From Neoechinorhynchus agilis (taxonomy: Eukaryota; Acanthocephala), in contig CM121342.1 of NCBI GenBank assembly GCA_051530055.1, positions 806,001 through 870,000 on the forward strand: a stretch of 64,000 bases of DNA. Direction: 5' to 3'. Position 1 is the stretch's first letter; every line of letters starts with the position of its first letter. The translations under genes were made by a program, and so were the position numbers. Below the pieces are notes generated by a model. That model had not been told where the DNA came from. It did no database searches and saw only the letters and a program-made list of their open reading frames with translations. Positions 31,690 to 43,480 of this stretch are shown piece after piece.

Positions 31690-33015
31690 CCGCCAAATTG
31701 TAGCTTTTGTCCTTCCTCGACCGTCGCCATCACGCTGGCAGCATTGCCTCGTTGTACTGCCAGCGAGATATTTTGTCGAAGGAACACGCCTGACCTTGAG
31801 TTTCCGATTGCCTCTCTCAATTTCTTCGAGAGATCCTGGAGCAGAGAGAGTGCCGAGCTGCCGAGCGCTCCATACGTCTCTACCCCAAAGGGGACAAAAT
31901 AGTGAGCCTTCGATAACTGAATATATTTCCGTATTTTCCTCCCTTCCGCTGCACTGGCGGCACCACCGGCGATTTCGAGGGAGTAGCGGATGTTGCTGGC
32001 TGCGAGGGTGTCCACACATGTGGCGTCCCAGAGAAGCCATTTGCCCTCCCGCCACAGGAAGACCGAAATTCCATCGGGCCTACGGCCGCCTAGTCGACAA
32101 AGGTGGGCGGGTTCCAGGATGTTCGGGAAGTTAGCCGTCCTCAACGCCCGAGAAATTGCGTTATTGATTTCAGAATAGCGTGAGAACCTTCCTCCTGACC
32201 TTCTGCAGACGAGACCGTGTCGCCCGAAAGCATCAACCAAAGACCCACATCGACAGCGATTGGGCGTGCATATCGGGAGACCAAGTCTTAAGGATACTGC
32301 GATCCTCGTTACCTCATCAGTAAGAAGAGTTCCCACTGATGTCAGAGGAACAGCCTCTAACCACGCCCCAGATTCTCGTGTTGAAACTGCCAACAGTCTA
32401 GCTCGGACGACCCCACCGCGAGGACCTGAAAGTAGAGAGCTGTGAGCTCTCGCGACAAGAGGTCCGTCCCAGATCGACTGTCTGAGGCCATTCACAGGAA
32501 CATGGTTAGCGCCTGTCTGCTGGCACCATTCCTCAATCGCCACCACGAAATCCCGGTCAAGACAGAACTTTTCCTTCAACATTTTCTTCGATACTGGTAG
32601 GCTCCCCTCAAACGATCCAAGAAAGGCCGGCAAAGCAAGGCCCACTAGTGCCCGAATCCCCAATCCCCCAGATGACACAGGCAAAGAAGCTTGTCGCCAC
32701 GCCTCATCTGAGAGCTGGACATTTAAAATACGCTCGAGACAAGCCCTCACCTTCCTTCCTTATGTTTGAAAAATGTTGCTGTGCGAACCTTGTACAATAA
32801 TTTGGGGATGAAGAGCGCGTTCTTTATGAGAAACAAGGCTTCATGAGCCGAGAGAGCGCTCACCTTATCGCACAGCAACGAAAGTTTCGGTATGATATGG
32901 CCGATCTCATCTTCCACATTTGAATCGAAGACTCAACTGCCCAGGAGGCCGAGTTGCTCCCGAGTCACGAGTTTCAGACCTGGAGCTACGGCCCCGAACC
33001 CAGCCATTACTTTCA
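31690..33015 (-). mobile_element. LINE family A, diverged copy
   Basis: The minus strand encodes a 356-codon frame (32750-31680) with the same order as copy 1: RQASLPVSSGGLGIRA, ESGAWLEAVPL, CRCGSLVDAFGRHGLVCR, GGRRPDGISVFLWREGKWLL, and QNISLAVQRGNAASV. Upstream to 33015 the homologous thumb region continues in other frames. It is clearly diverged from the 23.2 and 38.3 kb pair. Confidence 0.82.
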
Positions 33016-33340
33016 ACAAATACCCAAGTCAACAATTGCCGCTGAAATCAATGCTTGCCTTAGGGCTTCACCGTTTTGAATTTTGATATATACACACACA
33101 AAACGCGCAGTCGTACAACTGCTCACTTTTTACCCCTGCGTATATCTCGCTCGCGGTATAGAACACTCAGAAATGCTCCAGATGATCTTTATCATTCACC
33201 ACAACAAATGCAAAAAAATCTGTATGTTAGTAATGGGCAACGCCCGGCAAAACGGCTTGTATTAAACCTACTTTACACTGAAGTTAGGATTCAAGCGACT
33301 AAAAGAACCATCGATTAAGCATAACGTTGTTTCTCTTTGT
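33016..33340. other. Intergenic sequence
   Basis: No feature supportable; includes a short CA-rich run near 33089. Confidence 0.35.
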
Positions 33341-33346
33341 AGCACA

Positions 33347-34102
33347 TCAAAACTTATTCACGGAATCATGTTGTGATTTTTCCTTCAAGATAAGTCTCGA
33401 TTCATAAAAATCAATAATCTTTTGAGGAACCAATTGTTTTGCCACTGACGAACTTAGTGCTATAATATCCCCCTGCTTCATTTTTACGACATACAGATAT
33501 CCTTCTTTGTTCTGACTCATTCCTATGACTTCGATATACCGATCACTAGCATCGTTTGAATCTGCATGTTCGCTTGGGACTTCGGAATTATCCTTCGTAC
33601 AACTGATCTGACATATATCAGCTTGCGTACTGGAAATTGTTTCCCTTATGGAGGATGTTCGCTTTGCTCTTTTTCGTTTATCGGTGGAATTCGACTCTGT
33701 GGGAGGTTCCAGTGCCGATTTCCGATTGGTCTTTTTGCGCGATTGTCTTTTCTCAGCTTCCTTCGCTTCAAACTCTTTTATAAGTTCATCACAATCGCAG
33801 TTCTCAGCCGGTTCCCATGTGCTCTCGTGTTCCGCATATCCACGCCATTTGATTAAATACATCAAACGCCCGGACTCGGTACGTTTGTCCAATATCGCTT
33901 CGACAGAGTAGTGCTCGCTCGAGTCAACAGAGGACTTATCTTCATCGACATGAACGGATTCTTTTTCTTGCTCTGATCCACTAGTTTTAGGCGCAGAGGT
34001 GGGCTTAGCGGCATGAGATGATGATGGACTATCAACTTGGATCGCTTCGTCACTATCAGAACTATCCAAATTTGAATGCATAAGTATTTTTGGAAGAGGC
34101 AT
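33347..34102 (-). CDS. HP1-like chromodomain/chromoshadow protein
   Basis: HP1 proteins read methylated histone H3 Lys9 and organise heterochromatin. The 251-residue product has a Ser/acidic N terminus, a chromodomain (about 64-113: HYSVEAILDKR, YLIKWRGY, STWEPAENCDCDELI) with all three aromatic-cage positions kept (Tyr65, Trp86, Tyr89), a basic Ser-rich hinge (about 114-180) and a chromoshadow domain (about 185-240: IEVIGMSQ, YLYVVKMKQGDIIAL, QKIIDFYESRL). The Trp that normally follows FYEERLTW in chromoshadow domains is Ile here. The ATG is immediately preceded by an acceptor-like TTTTTGCTTTTAAG, implying a 5' intron or trans-splicing. No coding introns. Confidence 0.93.
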   Translation of the reverse strand: MPLPKILMHSNLDSSDSDEAIQVDSPSSSHAAKPTSAPKTSGSEQEKESVHVDEDKSSVDSSEHYSVEAILDKRTESGRLMYLIKWRGYAEHESTWEPAENCDCDELIKEFEAKEAEKRQSRKKTNRKSALEPPTESNSTDKRKRAKRTSSIRETISSTQADICQISCTKDNSEVPSEHADSNDASDRYIEVIGMSQNKEGYLYVVKMKQGDIIALSSSVAKQLVPQKIIDFYESRLILKEKSQHDSVNKF

Positions 34103-34319
34103 CTTAAAAGCAAAAACGCCTCAAATTCTTAGAACACGAAGGTCAAAAAATCACATCCAAAAAATCACATGTAAATCGAAACGTTTTAAACTGATATTTA
34201 AAACGATCGTCGCAATGGTTTTATAATGCGCTCTGAGTTATCGAGAAGAAAACTTTCAGCAGGAAAAACATGCATAAATACTCATTTCGTACGATGATCG
34301 GTAGATATGCGACATAAGG

Positions 34320-34505
34320 ATCTCACCGAAATTGAAAGGGCGAGTGTTCGAGACCGTGGTGCTACCAGCCATATTATATGGCGCAGAAACTTGGACGACC
34401 AAGCAAAACGACCTCAGAAGATTAGAAACGAACGAGAAGAATATGCTAAGATGGACAGCAGGGTACGGACACCGGGGAGCTGTTCGGCACTTCCCGCTTG
34501 ACATG
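34320..34505 (+). mobile_element. LINE family E C-terminal fragment
   Basis: Encodes LKGRVFETVVLPAILYGAET and WTTKQNDLRRLETNEKNMLR, the conserved region after the reverse transcriptase of RTE/CR1-type LINEs. The bases that follow up to about 34900 may be further debris of it, but I cannot assign them. Confidence 0.65.
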
Positions 34506-34509
34506 AGTA

Positions 34510-35330
34510 ACCTTTTTAGTAAAACCTTCGAACAAAACACAAGCACACCCGGTTTGCTCTCTTGCGTTAATGGCACGTTGCGCATTAATGTCGTTTAGCG
34601 CATTGCGCGCAATATCAATCATCCATGACGCCGCTGTTCAGAGTTGATCGTCCAAAGAAGGTTGCGCTGGCACGATAAAGTTTCGAAGTGCGAAGCAGAT
34701 CACAATCTGCGCAGCACGGATAAACTGGCAATAACGGGTAATCGCCGACATACAGGGTAAATTGGTTTCGAGGAAAACGCAACCTCTCGAGAGAGAAGAA
34801 ATGCATGGATGAGAAGATCGGTAGACGCACATTCGTCGCCGACGGCGACCATGATGTACACGATGAAAGCATCGTAAAAACCGAGAGACGTGCACGCGGA
34901 CGAAAATACTGGGATTAAAAGAAGTCGCAACTGACCGAGATTTAATCGTGTTAAAAGGACGAGCAAACAGTTAATGTACAAAAGTTAGAAACAAATACAA
35001 AAACGAACAAGTTCCGAATATAAACCAATAGCCGCCGAACCAAACATGAAAAGTAATTTTCCAAAGCGTGTGGCCTTCTTGAATTCTTCCGTAATTAAGT
35101 GTGACGCAATGTTCGCGAGAGATGACGTTGCAGAAAAATAGATTGCATAAATTAGTCAATTTAAATCAAACGAAATGTTCGAGCAGACTAAGAAGGTCCA
35201 ATCGCCGATGAATTTTAAAGGGACATTTCACAAACAGTAACGGAAATGAGATTTGCTAAGGTTCATCGGCTTTTCCGTTTGACTTTAATTTTAAACTTTT
35301 CTTCAAAAGTAATTTTCGGTTTTATAACCA
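34510..35330. other. Intergenic sequence
   Basis: Several short minus-strand frames exist (34615-34981) without recognisable content; no gene is supported. Confidence 0.3.
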
Positions 35331-35336
35331 GCGAAT

Positions 35337-35654
35337 AAAATGGAGCAACAATCGCTAAAACTAAGATAATTTATTTGAAGATAAGTTCTAAATATCGCTT
35401 AGATAACGGTTTTTGTACACTTCATTAGAAATATCGGGGGTGTGTTTAACAGAGCATTCGTTAAACTTCTAACGAAACCGTTCATTTGTAAAGTCAAAAT
35501 GGAGCAACAATCGCTAAAACTAAGATAATTTATTTGAAGATAAGTTCTAAATATCGCTTAGATAACGGTTTTTGTACACTTCATTAGAAATATCGGGGGT
35601 GTGTTTAACAGAGCATTCGTTAAACTTCTAACGAAACCGTTCATTTGTAAAGTC
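35337..35654. repeat. Perfect tandem duplication of 159 bp
   Basis: 35337-35495 and 35496-35654 are identical. The second unit contains the last codons and stop (35628-35630) of the coiled-coil gene on the minus strand; the first unit carries a spare copy of that end. Confidence 0.98.
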
Positions 35655-36431
35655 AGATCGCTCATCTCGGTCTTTTGTTTCGTACGATTTCTTTCTCAGA
35701 CAACTACGCCCAACTCGCCGTTGACTTTGCTCGAATTCGGAGTAAATCTTCGCTCTCAAAACCATTGGATCGTCGTCACCTACTTTCTCTTCATCTAAAT
35801 TCGCGCGTCTCTTTTTTTTCTGAATATTATCATCAATCAGTTCAACTTCGTCATTTGGTATTTCTTCACGTTCAAGATTCTTTCTTTGCTTAGAATCTAT
35901 AAATTCTTGAATTCGTCTTTTAACTGGAAAATTAAAAACATCCAACGGAGTGTTCGTTATTGCTGATATTCTTCTTTGAAATATTGATTGTGTTTGAGTG
36001 GCGGTGTTTGCCTTGTGAACGATTCGCTCTTGTGGCCTTTGATGTTTAAGCGTAAGTTCATTTCTCAATTGTTCAATCTCCAGTTTACTAGCATTGCTGT
36101 CCGCGTCATTCTGCATCATACATTCATGAATTGAGTTCTGTAGGAAGGAAACTTCCTTTCGTTTAAGTAGAGAATATTTCTCTAAAATATTAATATCGTT
36201 TTTCAGTCTCGAATTTTCCTCCTTTAGATCCGCTAATTGTTGTTCATAGTCACGTAGTCGATTAACCAACTCGTCGTGTTCTTTCAAGAAATTGTATTGG
36301 TCGTCCAAACACTTTACGGGTAGCGCCGATGATTTAACAGGTTTGTAATGGGCATAAGAAAGCTTATACTCTGTTCCAAGGTAGAGAACATCGTCGTCGT
36401 CCTCACAGCTTTCAGTACAAGTCTTGCCTTT
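35628..36431 (-). CDS. Coiled-coil nuclear-like protein, last exon
   Basis: An open exon begins after an acceptor (GTTGTTGTAG read on the minus strand, ending at 36432) and gives at least 267 residues. It starts with an acidic segment (SCEDDDDVLYLG), then a heptad-like coiled coil (about residues 42-130, including LKEENSRLKNDINILEK), a Gln/Arg-rich linker, and a basic/acidic C-terminal third with KKKRR and SYETKDRDERSDF. I do not recognise the family; the make-up suggests a nuclear or chromosome-associated protein. Upstream exons in 36432-37335 are not resolved. Its stop lies inside a perfect tandem duplication, so the original C terminus may differ. Confidence 0.68.
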   Translation of the reverse strand, partial: KGKTCTESCEDDDDVLYLGTEYKLSYAHYKPVKSSALPVKCLDDQYNFLKEHDELVNRLRDYEQQLADLKEENSRLKNDINILEKYSLLKRKEVSFLQNSIHECMMQNDADSNASKLEIEQLRNELTLKHQRPQERIVHKANTATQTQSIFQRRISAITNTPLDVFNFPVKRRIQEFIDSKQRKNLEREEIPNDEVELIDDNIQKKKRRANLDEEKVGDDDPMVLRAKIYSEFEQSQRRVGRSCLRKKSYETKDRDERSDFTNERFR

Positions 36432-36439
36432 CTACAACA

Positions 36440-37335
36440 ACGGCGTTGAGGATATGATAAATCCTCTTTAAACAAACAAAAAATCACATGCAATCGAAAA
36501 TTTTAATCTGCGATCTCGGCTTGTCTTAAGAGACCTATCGTCATCGATCGTCACTAATCTACACTTACGATCATCCTCAAACTTTCTACAAAGATATGAG
36601 CTCTAATCGTTCGTACATGAACATACTACTTTATGTGTTTCTTCCGTGTTGCAGCGCGCATTTAAAATTATTGACGAATAATTGGATAGTTAATTAGATC
36701 GGTGACGTGTGCGAATGGGCTTAAAATTACGGCACTCTACTACGATGACTCTCAATTCCTAGCCGTTTCTTAGGAACAACGAAATCAATAGTATTTGCGC
36801 CTCTCCTCACATCGGAAGTTTCGTCTTCAGCGCATCTTTCCTCGATGAAGAAATCAATCATCGAGTAAACTGTGCCTTTCGAGCTTTTGTTTGTTGAGTC
36901 AATAACCGGGACCTACGAATTAACACCAACAGCAATAACCAGAAATAAACCCGAGGAAAGAACCAATCTCTCCTACAAACAATAACCAGGGATTTGCGTC
37001 CGACAGCACCCTCCGAACCGTCGTGATATTCCCACCCTACCGGACACGTTATCTACTCCATAACAAATAGCCGCTTTAATTTTTTCCTAAAAGATCATAA
37101 ACGACTGCGATTTATAGGGCAAACTATCCCTGCTTTTTCGATGTGCTAAAATAAAACAAAAATTTTAAGACTTAATGTTTCCAATGGGCATTCTTAAGTG
37201 ATTTATCTAAAAATATTGCTGAAAACTCGAGCGTACTTATAAGATACCACAATTCTTTATTTTTATCCTAATTCCAGCGCTAAAACCGAGTTGGTGATTA
37301 GCTTTGGCTCCGATTAGCTATTGGCTTGCCGTTTA
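36440..37335. other. Unresolved 5' region of the coiled-coil gene
   Basis: Probably holds the first exon(s) and promoter of the minus-strand coiled-coil gene; I could not place them, and see nothing else. Confidence 0.35.
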
Positions 37336-37338
37336 TAA

Positions 37339-40300
37339 TTATTTCCTTTTAATGTCGATCCATAAATTGCTACTCTCGACCCAGTCGGGAGTGTGCGCGC
37401 AAGGGTAAGGTAGATTTCGTAGGGCAATAAGGAAGGAGCTATAGAACTTGATCCACTGTTCAGGCGCACATTCCCGTGAATAAAAGACCAAAGTTGCGAT
37501 CACCCAGGCATTCCACACAGTCAAAATTTCTTTGTTATATAGTCCTAGGCGACATGCTAGCATTGCTTTAGCACCTGCAGTTTTTAAGAGGCGTTTAAAT
37601 TTCGTTAGATCGGGGGTGGGTTAGAAATTAGCGGTGAATGTATATCCCAGGATTGTGAGTTTTTTTTGGAAGACGCAACAGCTTCCTAGTCGAAAAATTA
37701 TAGAATGTATCCCTCGAGGCTGTCTTTCCAACGACAGAGCTAGTTTTTATTAACAGTTGGGACTAGGCAGCATTTCTGATAAAAAGGACAAGAGCGAGAG
37801 CATTCTTTTCTTAGCCCTCAGGTGGTTGCCGTCCTTGACGACTGCCGTAAGGTCATCAAAATGTACAGAAATACTTACAAATATTGCAATTTTAAACTAT
37901 GTATTGCGTTGCCAGGCAAAAAAAGACAGGAGAACGGGTGAGCCTTGGGGAACTCATTTGTACTGGAAAAAGAATGTATGAAGAGGGCCGTCTTAGAAAA
38001 AAGATTTTTTGTAGGTATAGTTAAAATACTAAAATTTTTATGATAATATCAATGTTGGTGTTGTCGAAGGCCTTAGATATGTCAAATGAGATTAGAAGAT
38101 TTGTAGAGCACGGCTCGGAATAAAAATTATTTGCTATTTCCCGTATCACGGAATGTATAGACTTGTTTGGTAAAAAACCGTGGCATCGTGGATCGATGCA
38201 TTGATGCTCCAGTGCAAATTCCAGGATAAAACGGACTATAGCTCTCTCGTAAATGGAAACTAGGAAATTATGGAAAGTGCGAAATTTTGGTTTTGAATTG
38301 TGGGGACGAGGAACGCGCACAAATTTTGAGAGAGTCTGAAAAGGCCGCACCTAATATCCGACTTATCACCAAGTCCAGCTTAGAACTGCTGGGAAGCTGC
38401 GTTCTCGAGGAGAATATGCAGGCCGCGATCAGGAAAACCAGACCTTCCATTGATCTCATCTGTTCAAGGGCCTCTGAACTTTTCCCTCACGATGCTCTCT
38501 TCCTTTTAAAAAATTGCATCTTCATTCCACGCATCCTCCATAAACTGCGGTCAACCCCTTCCTTTGAATGTCAGCCCGAATTGAGAGAGATTGATGGTTC
38601 TTTAAGGGATGGTCTATGTAAGATCCTTAATATTAAGCTCCCCGACACTGGCTGGACCCAGGCATCTTTGCCACAAGCTACGGAGGGATCGGTATTCGTG
38701 CTAGCTCAGCCATTGCGCTTCCAGCCTTTCTATCGTCTCTTAGTAGGCCCAAGCGCCTTTCCAGATTGATTTTGAGACATAATTTTGAGGAGGACATCAG
38801 CCTGGAGCCCACTCTTCATCTTTGGATGTTCCTGTCTAACCTCGACAAGATTCCAGACCTCCCGGAAAAACAGAAATCGTGGGACATTCCGTTAGTGGAG
38901 CGTGTTCACACCTCACTTTTTGACTCGCTCTCCGACGTGGATAGAACGCGATTAACTGCAGTTTCCTGCAATGAGTCCGGCGCCTGGTTGAAAGCTGTAC
39001 CATCAGCAAATCTCGGTTCGAGATTAGACGGCGAGGCTCTCAGAATCGCAGTGTCTCTGAGGCTCGGGCTTCCGGTTTGTATCCCTCACACCTGCCGATG
39101 CGGGACGGAAGTCGACCCCTCGGGCAGGCACGGTTTAGCCTGTAAACGCTCAAGTGGCCGTTTTGCTAGACACGCCGAAATAAACGCATTGCTGAGCCGC
39201 GCTTTGAAAACGGCTAACTCTCCGAATATCCTCGAGCCTAGCAACATCTGCAGGATCGATGGGCGTAGGCCGGATGGAGTTACCGTTTTTCCTTGGAGCA
39301 GGGGGAGATGTCTCCTATGGGACGCAACATGCGTCGACTCCCTTGCAGCCAGCAATCTGCGAGATGCATCCTCCGGGGCTGGGGGAGCCGCATCAGCAGC
39401 TGAGCTCCGTAAGGTTGCAAAATACGCTGATTTTACGAATTCTCATCATTTTGTCCCCTTCGCAGTGGAAACCTTAGGAGCTTTCGGACGTGCGGCGAGG
39501 AGTTTTGTTTTCGAACTGGGGCATCGACTGATCAACTCGACCAATGACAGGAGGGCTCGTTCGTTCCTAGTGCAGAACATATCCTTGGCTATCCAGCGAG
39601 GAAACGCAGCGAGCGTCTTGGGGACGGTGAAGTACGATTGAGTTTTTTAATAAAAAACATAAAAAAAGAAATTGATTTAACGTCTTTAGCAGACGAAATT
39701 TTCCGACGTTTGTTTTTAGCTAAGAAGATCTGTTTAGCTAAATCGACGGTGGTCCATTTTTGAGGAAGCGTCCGAATCATTAATCCAGCTAGGAAACTAA
39801 TGTTACTACTATATAAAACATTATTGGCCTTGGAATAGGCATCATTGGTGGACATTTTATTTTAACGAGTTCCAATGCCTGATATTGTAATTGGGTGACA
39901 AATCTAGCTGTCGTCATTTGAGCCACATACAGGAGAAGTCAGGACAAACCCGGTAGCAACCTGCGGGATGTCTTGGCAGAGGACCTTGACCGCTGCAATT
40001 AAGTCCTCTTCTTTAACCCAGGCACCGGAAGAGCTGTGTGAGGGGATAAACCTTTTTTATTGGCGAATCCGTACCAGATCTGCGATTTTGATATGCAACA
40101 ATCATCAACGCACTCTGCCAGAAAGCCATTTAAGGACCTGAGAGGCACGTCGTTACAGCATTCGAAGAAAAAAGGTGCAGCTGAGTTGAAAAGTTGGATA
40201 TTTAGCGAAGACAGTTGAAATTTCTTGTTTAAAAGTGTTCGGTGAAAGATTTCAGACAAGTGTGACTTGTCCGGAAATGCGGAACAGCTCTGATTGAGAG

Positions 40301-41600
40301 GAAACTGTAGATTTAATGGAGGGCAATTTTCTCGCTAAACACAGATCGAGAGAAGAACTCTTGTGTGGGGCAGAAAACATAGGGTAAGGAGAGCAGACAA
40401 TATCGTGAGAGTCTGTAGAGTGGATAATCACATGGATCCATTTCCAGGAAGGTCATTAAAGTCTATGCCGGCATTCAGTAAGTTCTTTATTATTTGTTTG
40501 TTATGCGCCAAATGAATCTTTTTAAGGCGGGTGTCAATGTTACCTAATAAAAATTCATTTCCTTCAAAACGAATAGAAAAAATGGCATAAGAAATATCGG
40601 GTTAGATAAACTTACAGATAAGGGAGGGTAGAGGATTCGACCTCAAAATGGATAAGAGACCGTGTGAATTAAGGCTTGCTGATAACAAAAATTTAAGCTG
40701 CTGATAACGAAAATTTAAGAGACTGGTCGGTTCTCTTCCTTTTAATTAGCACCCTCGGAGAACAATTGTTTTGGTTCATCAGTCACATGTCGAATGAAGA
40801 CTCCGTAGTCATCCATTTCACTGTCCAAAATAGTAACTGCTCTCGACTCGTCTATCATTGGAACATGGGATCTTTTAATAAGTACCTGGGCTCCATTAGA
40901 TGGAATTAAACTGACTCGATTAAGGCTTTGTGAAAGGGAGGTGTCAGTCTCTCAAAGTGTTTTTCCAGCCTTTTTTCGAGGTTGTGGATCGCAGCACTTA
41001 TCCTCAGGTCTACCATTTTAAAAATATTTGCTGAAAATTCGCTCAAGATTTGATCAAGATGCTTTATCTCGTTGTTTGTTGGTTGTATTGACTTTTAGCA
41101 ACAGCTTCTTGATGCACGAGAGAGTGTGAGGTTGACGGCATAGCGTCCACCCTTAATTTCATGCTTCTTTTTTGGACATCTTTGTTTTGTGCCCAATAAA
41201 CAAAACTTTTGAAGGCCGTGCAATCCTAGTGAAAGCGCAGTGTCCTTCTTGACCACAGCTTGCGCATCGTTTTATTCGTCTCGAGCACTTCCCACTCGAA
41301 TACTCATCACCATAGTACGCGCTGGCGACTTTCTTAGTCAGGCAATGTTGCCCCCAATGACCCCACTGCTGGCCTCGAAGAAAAGTATAATAATCCATCC
41401 TAGATATTTCATTCATCGTGAATGTAATTTCCATAGATTGGAAAAAACATCTTTCAGCTTTCAGTACAGCTCTGGGAATTGGTTTCCCGGACTTACGAGT
41501 CTTATTGAAAAACAATATGTTGCATTGGAATTTTTCTTCGAATACTTTCTTGTTGTCCTCGACGAAATCTGGAGAAATTCCAGACTATAAATGTTGATTC
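37339..41600 (-). mobile_element. LINE family B, long copy with nested insertion
   Basis: Read on the minus strand: an ORF1-like part with CCHC-type cysteines (CSRRIKRCASCGQEGH, about 41240-41300), an endonuclease-like part (SSLDLCLARKLPS, about 40330-40370), then the reverse transcriptase, split by another LINE: QKWTTVDLAKQIFLAKNKRR to KISSAKDV (39690-39790) continues at FHNFLVSIYERA (38260), ISFDISKAFDN (38090) and C-terminal CAPEQWIKF (37450). Family members at 55602-56830 and 59376-60278 confirm the joined order. The interior is degraded. Confidence 0.85.
38278..39650 (+). mobile_element. LINE family A copy 2, inserted into LINE B
   Basis: This begins at the same internal region as copy 1 (GTGCGAAATTTTGGTTTTGA) and ends with the ISLAIQRGNAASVLGT codons and an A-rich tail. 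It is about as long as copy 1 and nearly identical to it, but a 1-nt loss near 38672 splits the frame (38287-38769 and 38766-39641). It sits head-on inside LINE B. Confidence 0.92.
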
Positions 41601-41984
41601 GTAGGAGCTGTTCTCAAAGGCCATTCCAAGGATCATTTCCGGTGCCAAGAAGTTTTCAAATTGTTTTCAATGTACTTCATTTGTCAAATGAACTTCGAGC
41701 TTTCCCTGCGAAATAAGTGACTTTGACCATCAGTTGTACGTCATCATTGAAGGATCGGAGCAATGGAGCATGGTACTCCCCATATATGAATTCTCTTGGT
41801 TGGATCGGGTTGAAAATAATCGAGACGGAGTACGGCCATTTTCTTGATGCGGGTTCGAGATAAGCTGGATCAGATGAACTAATTTGGCTGGATTTTCATA
41901 ACATTGGGCGGCCGTTTGCCACCCTCCGCTGCAAAATCGGTTGCGAAAACATTGGCTAAAATCGGCTAATCAAAAATTGTGACC

Positions 41985-43105
41985 ATTCGCCTAACGTTTA
42001 TCGAAGGGTCTACGAACTAGTTGCGGCTAACGCCAGTGTAGCAAAAATCTAAATCGATGCGGTGGATTCAGATCCGGAAATCCTTGGTTTTTCCTTACGG
42101 TATACTATACGCCCTTGTCCTCCTTATATTAATGTTTTCCCCGAATAAAAATAGCCGAGCGCATGGCAAAAAAAAGATTACGTAAAAATAGTTAAAGACA
42201 TTAAAAAACGAGGGCTAGTAATTTGGGATTTAACTCCCGATGCGTTTAGAGTCTTCAAACCGGAAAACGTGAAATGCATCGACGATTTCATGGAAGGGCG
42301 AATACGGACTTTCTCAAAAAAGTCTGGCGACAAACCGAATATTATTTTTGCTCATAGTCGCTTTGGTATACCTGTTGAATACAAAACTCGTATTGGACTG
42401 GAGTTCCTAGCACATTCGATCGGCATATTAGTGACGGTGCTTAACAAATATCTGATTTAGTTATTTGCAAAATTTTTGAAAAATTTTTTATCGCCTTGAA
42501 TCGTTCAAGACACTCGTAGACAATGTTCAGTTTTACAAAAAAATTTCGTCGTAATTAAAAGCAAATATAAGGTTTGAGTACTATTCTTTACCAATAAACC
42601 GGTCGAATGTTTAAGGCATGCATTTGTAATCTTTCATACCATTGAAAGTGCGGCAAACGAGGACAAGCTTCCGCAACCCGGCCAAGCTGACTTTGTATGG
42701 AACCTCGATCTTAACCGATCTTTCCCGTTTTCGGTTCAGTATTCTACAATACGAGATCATCTGTTGGATATACTTACTAGGGCAGCAATGCCTTTCGAGC
42801 GAAAAGAAAAAATCAGCGTAGCATGGATCGCATCGAATTGTAATGCGGTAAATGGGCGAACTTCATTTGTTCTAAAAATAATGGGTAAGACGCACGTAGA
42901 CTCTTATGGCAACTGTTTAAAAAACAAATATGACCTTTTCAGCAAAACGGTTGACGTATACGCCAAATACAAGTTCAGCATCGCAATAGAGAATTCTAAT
43001 TGTCCGGATTATGTTACCGAGAAGCCTAGAGAGCGAGTCCACTTGCATGACGTTCCAGACTATGCATTTTCCTGCCGAAAAATTGAAATCTATCATTCCA
43101 TCTAG
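41985..43105 (+). pseudogene. Fucosyltransferase copy B, truncated
   Basis: 42044-43034 repeats 21461-22448 of copy A almost base for base, including the intron, and 41985-42043 repeats the upstream flank. The copy stops right after the codons YVTEKPRE, inside the donor-binding domain, and continues as 24 unrelated codons to a stop at 43105. It also lacks the about 670 bp and the first ATG that lie upstream in copy A; the nearest start would be at an ATG equivalent to MRW. It cannot make a full enzyme. Confidence 0.87.
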
Positions 43106-43148
43106 TAGCTTGAAATCAAAGCAAAATAGATGTTAGGACTCGAGGATA

Positions 43149-43480
43149 TTACGGGGCATGGACAGAGTCCAAGGCCCAACTAATGATAGAGTTAAGCTCA
43201 GTGTGCCTCGCGAAGCGGCCACTCGACCGTTTGCACCCTAGTCCAAGTCGTCCCGACTCATCAACATTTGCACCGCATCGGCATTTGTGTGGGCACATTC
43301 GGGTTTGACCTTGCCTAAGGGAGACGGTGATCCTCACGGTTTCGTTAACGAGCAGGGTGCCCATGTTGCTGATCAAGACGGCGTTAATCCAAACTTCGGA
43401 CTCCTTCGACCAGCTCGCTAATATCGTAACCGGGAAAGCTAGTTGACTCGGCGCAAAAGTGCCTTTATTCATAGCTTGTC
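43149..43480 (-). mobile_element. LINE family A fragment
   Basis: Minus-strand codons show KESEVWINAVLISNMGTLL, CRCGANVDESGRLGLGCKRS and GRFARHTELNSIISWAL, matching the Cys/His region of LINE A. It is a diverged fragment. Confidence 0.78.
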
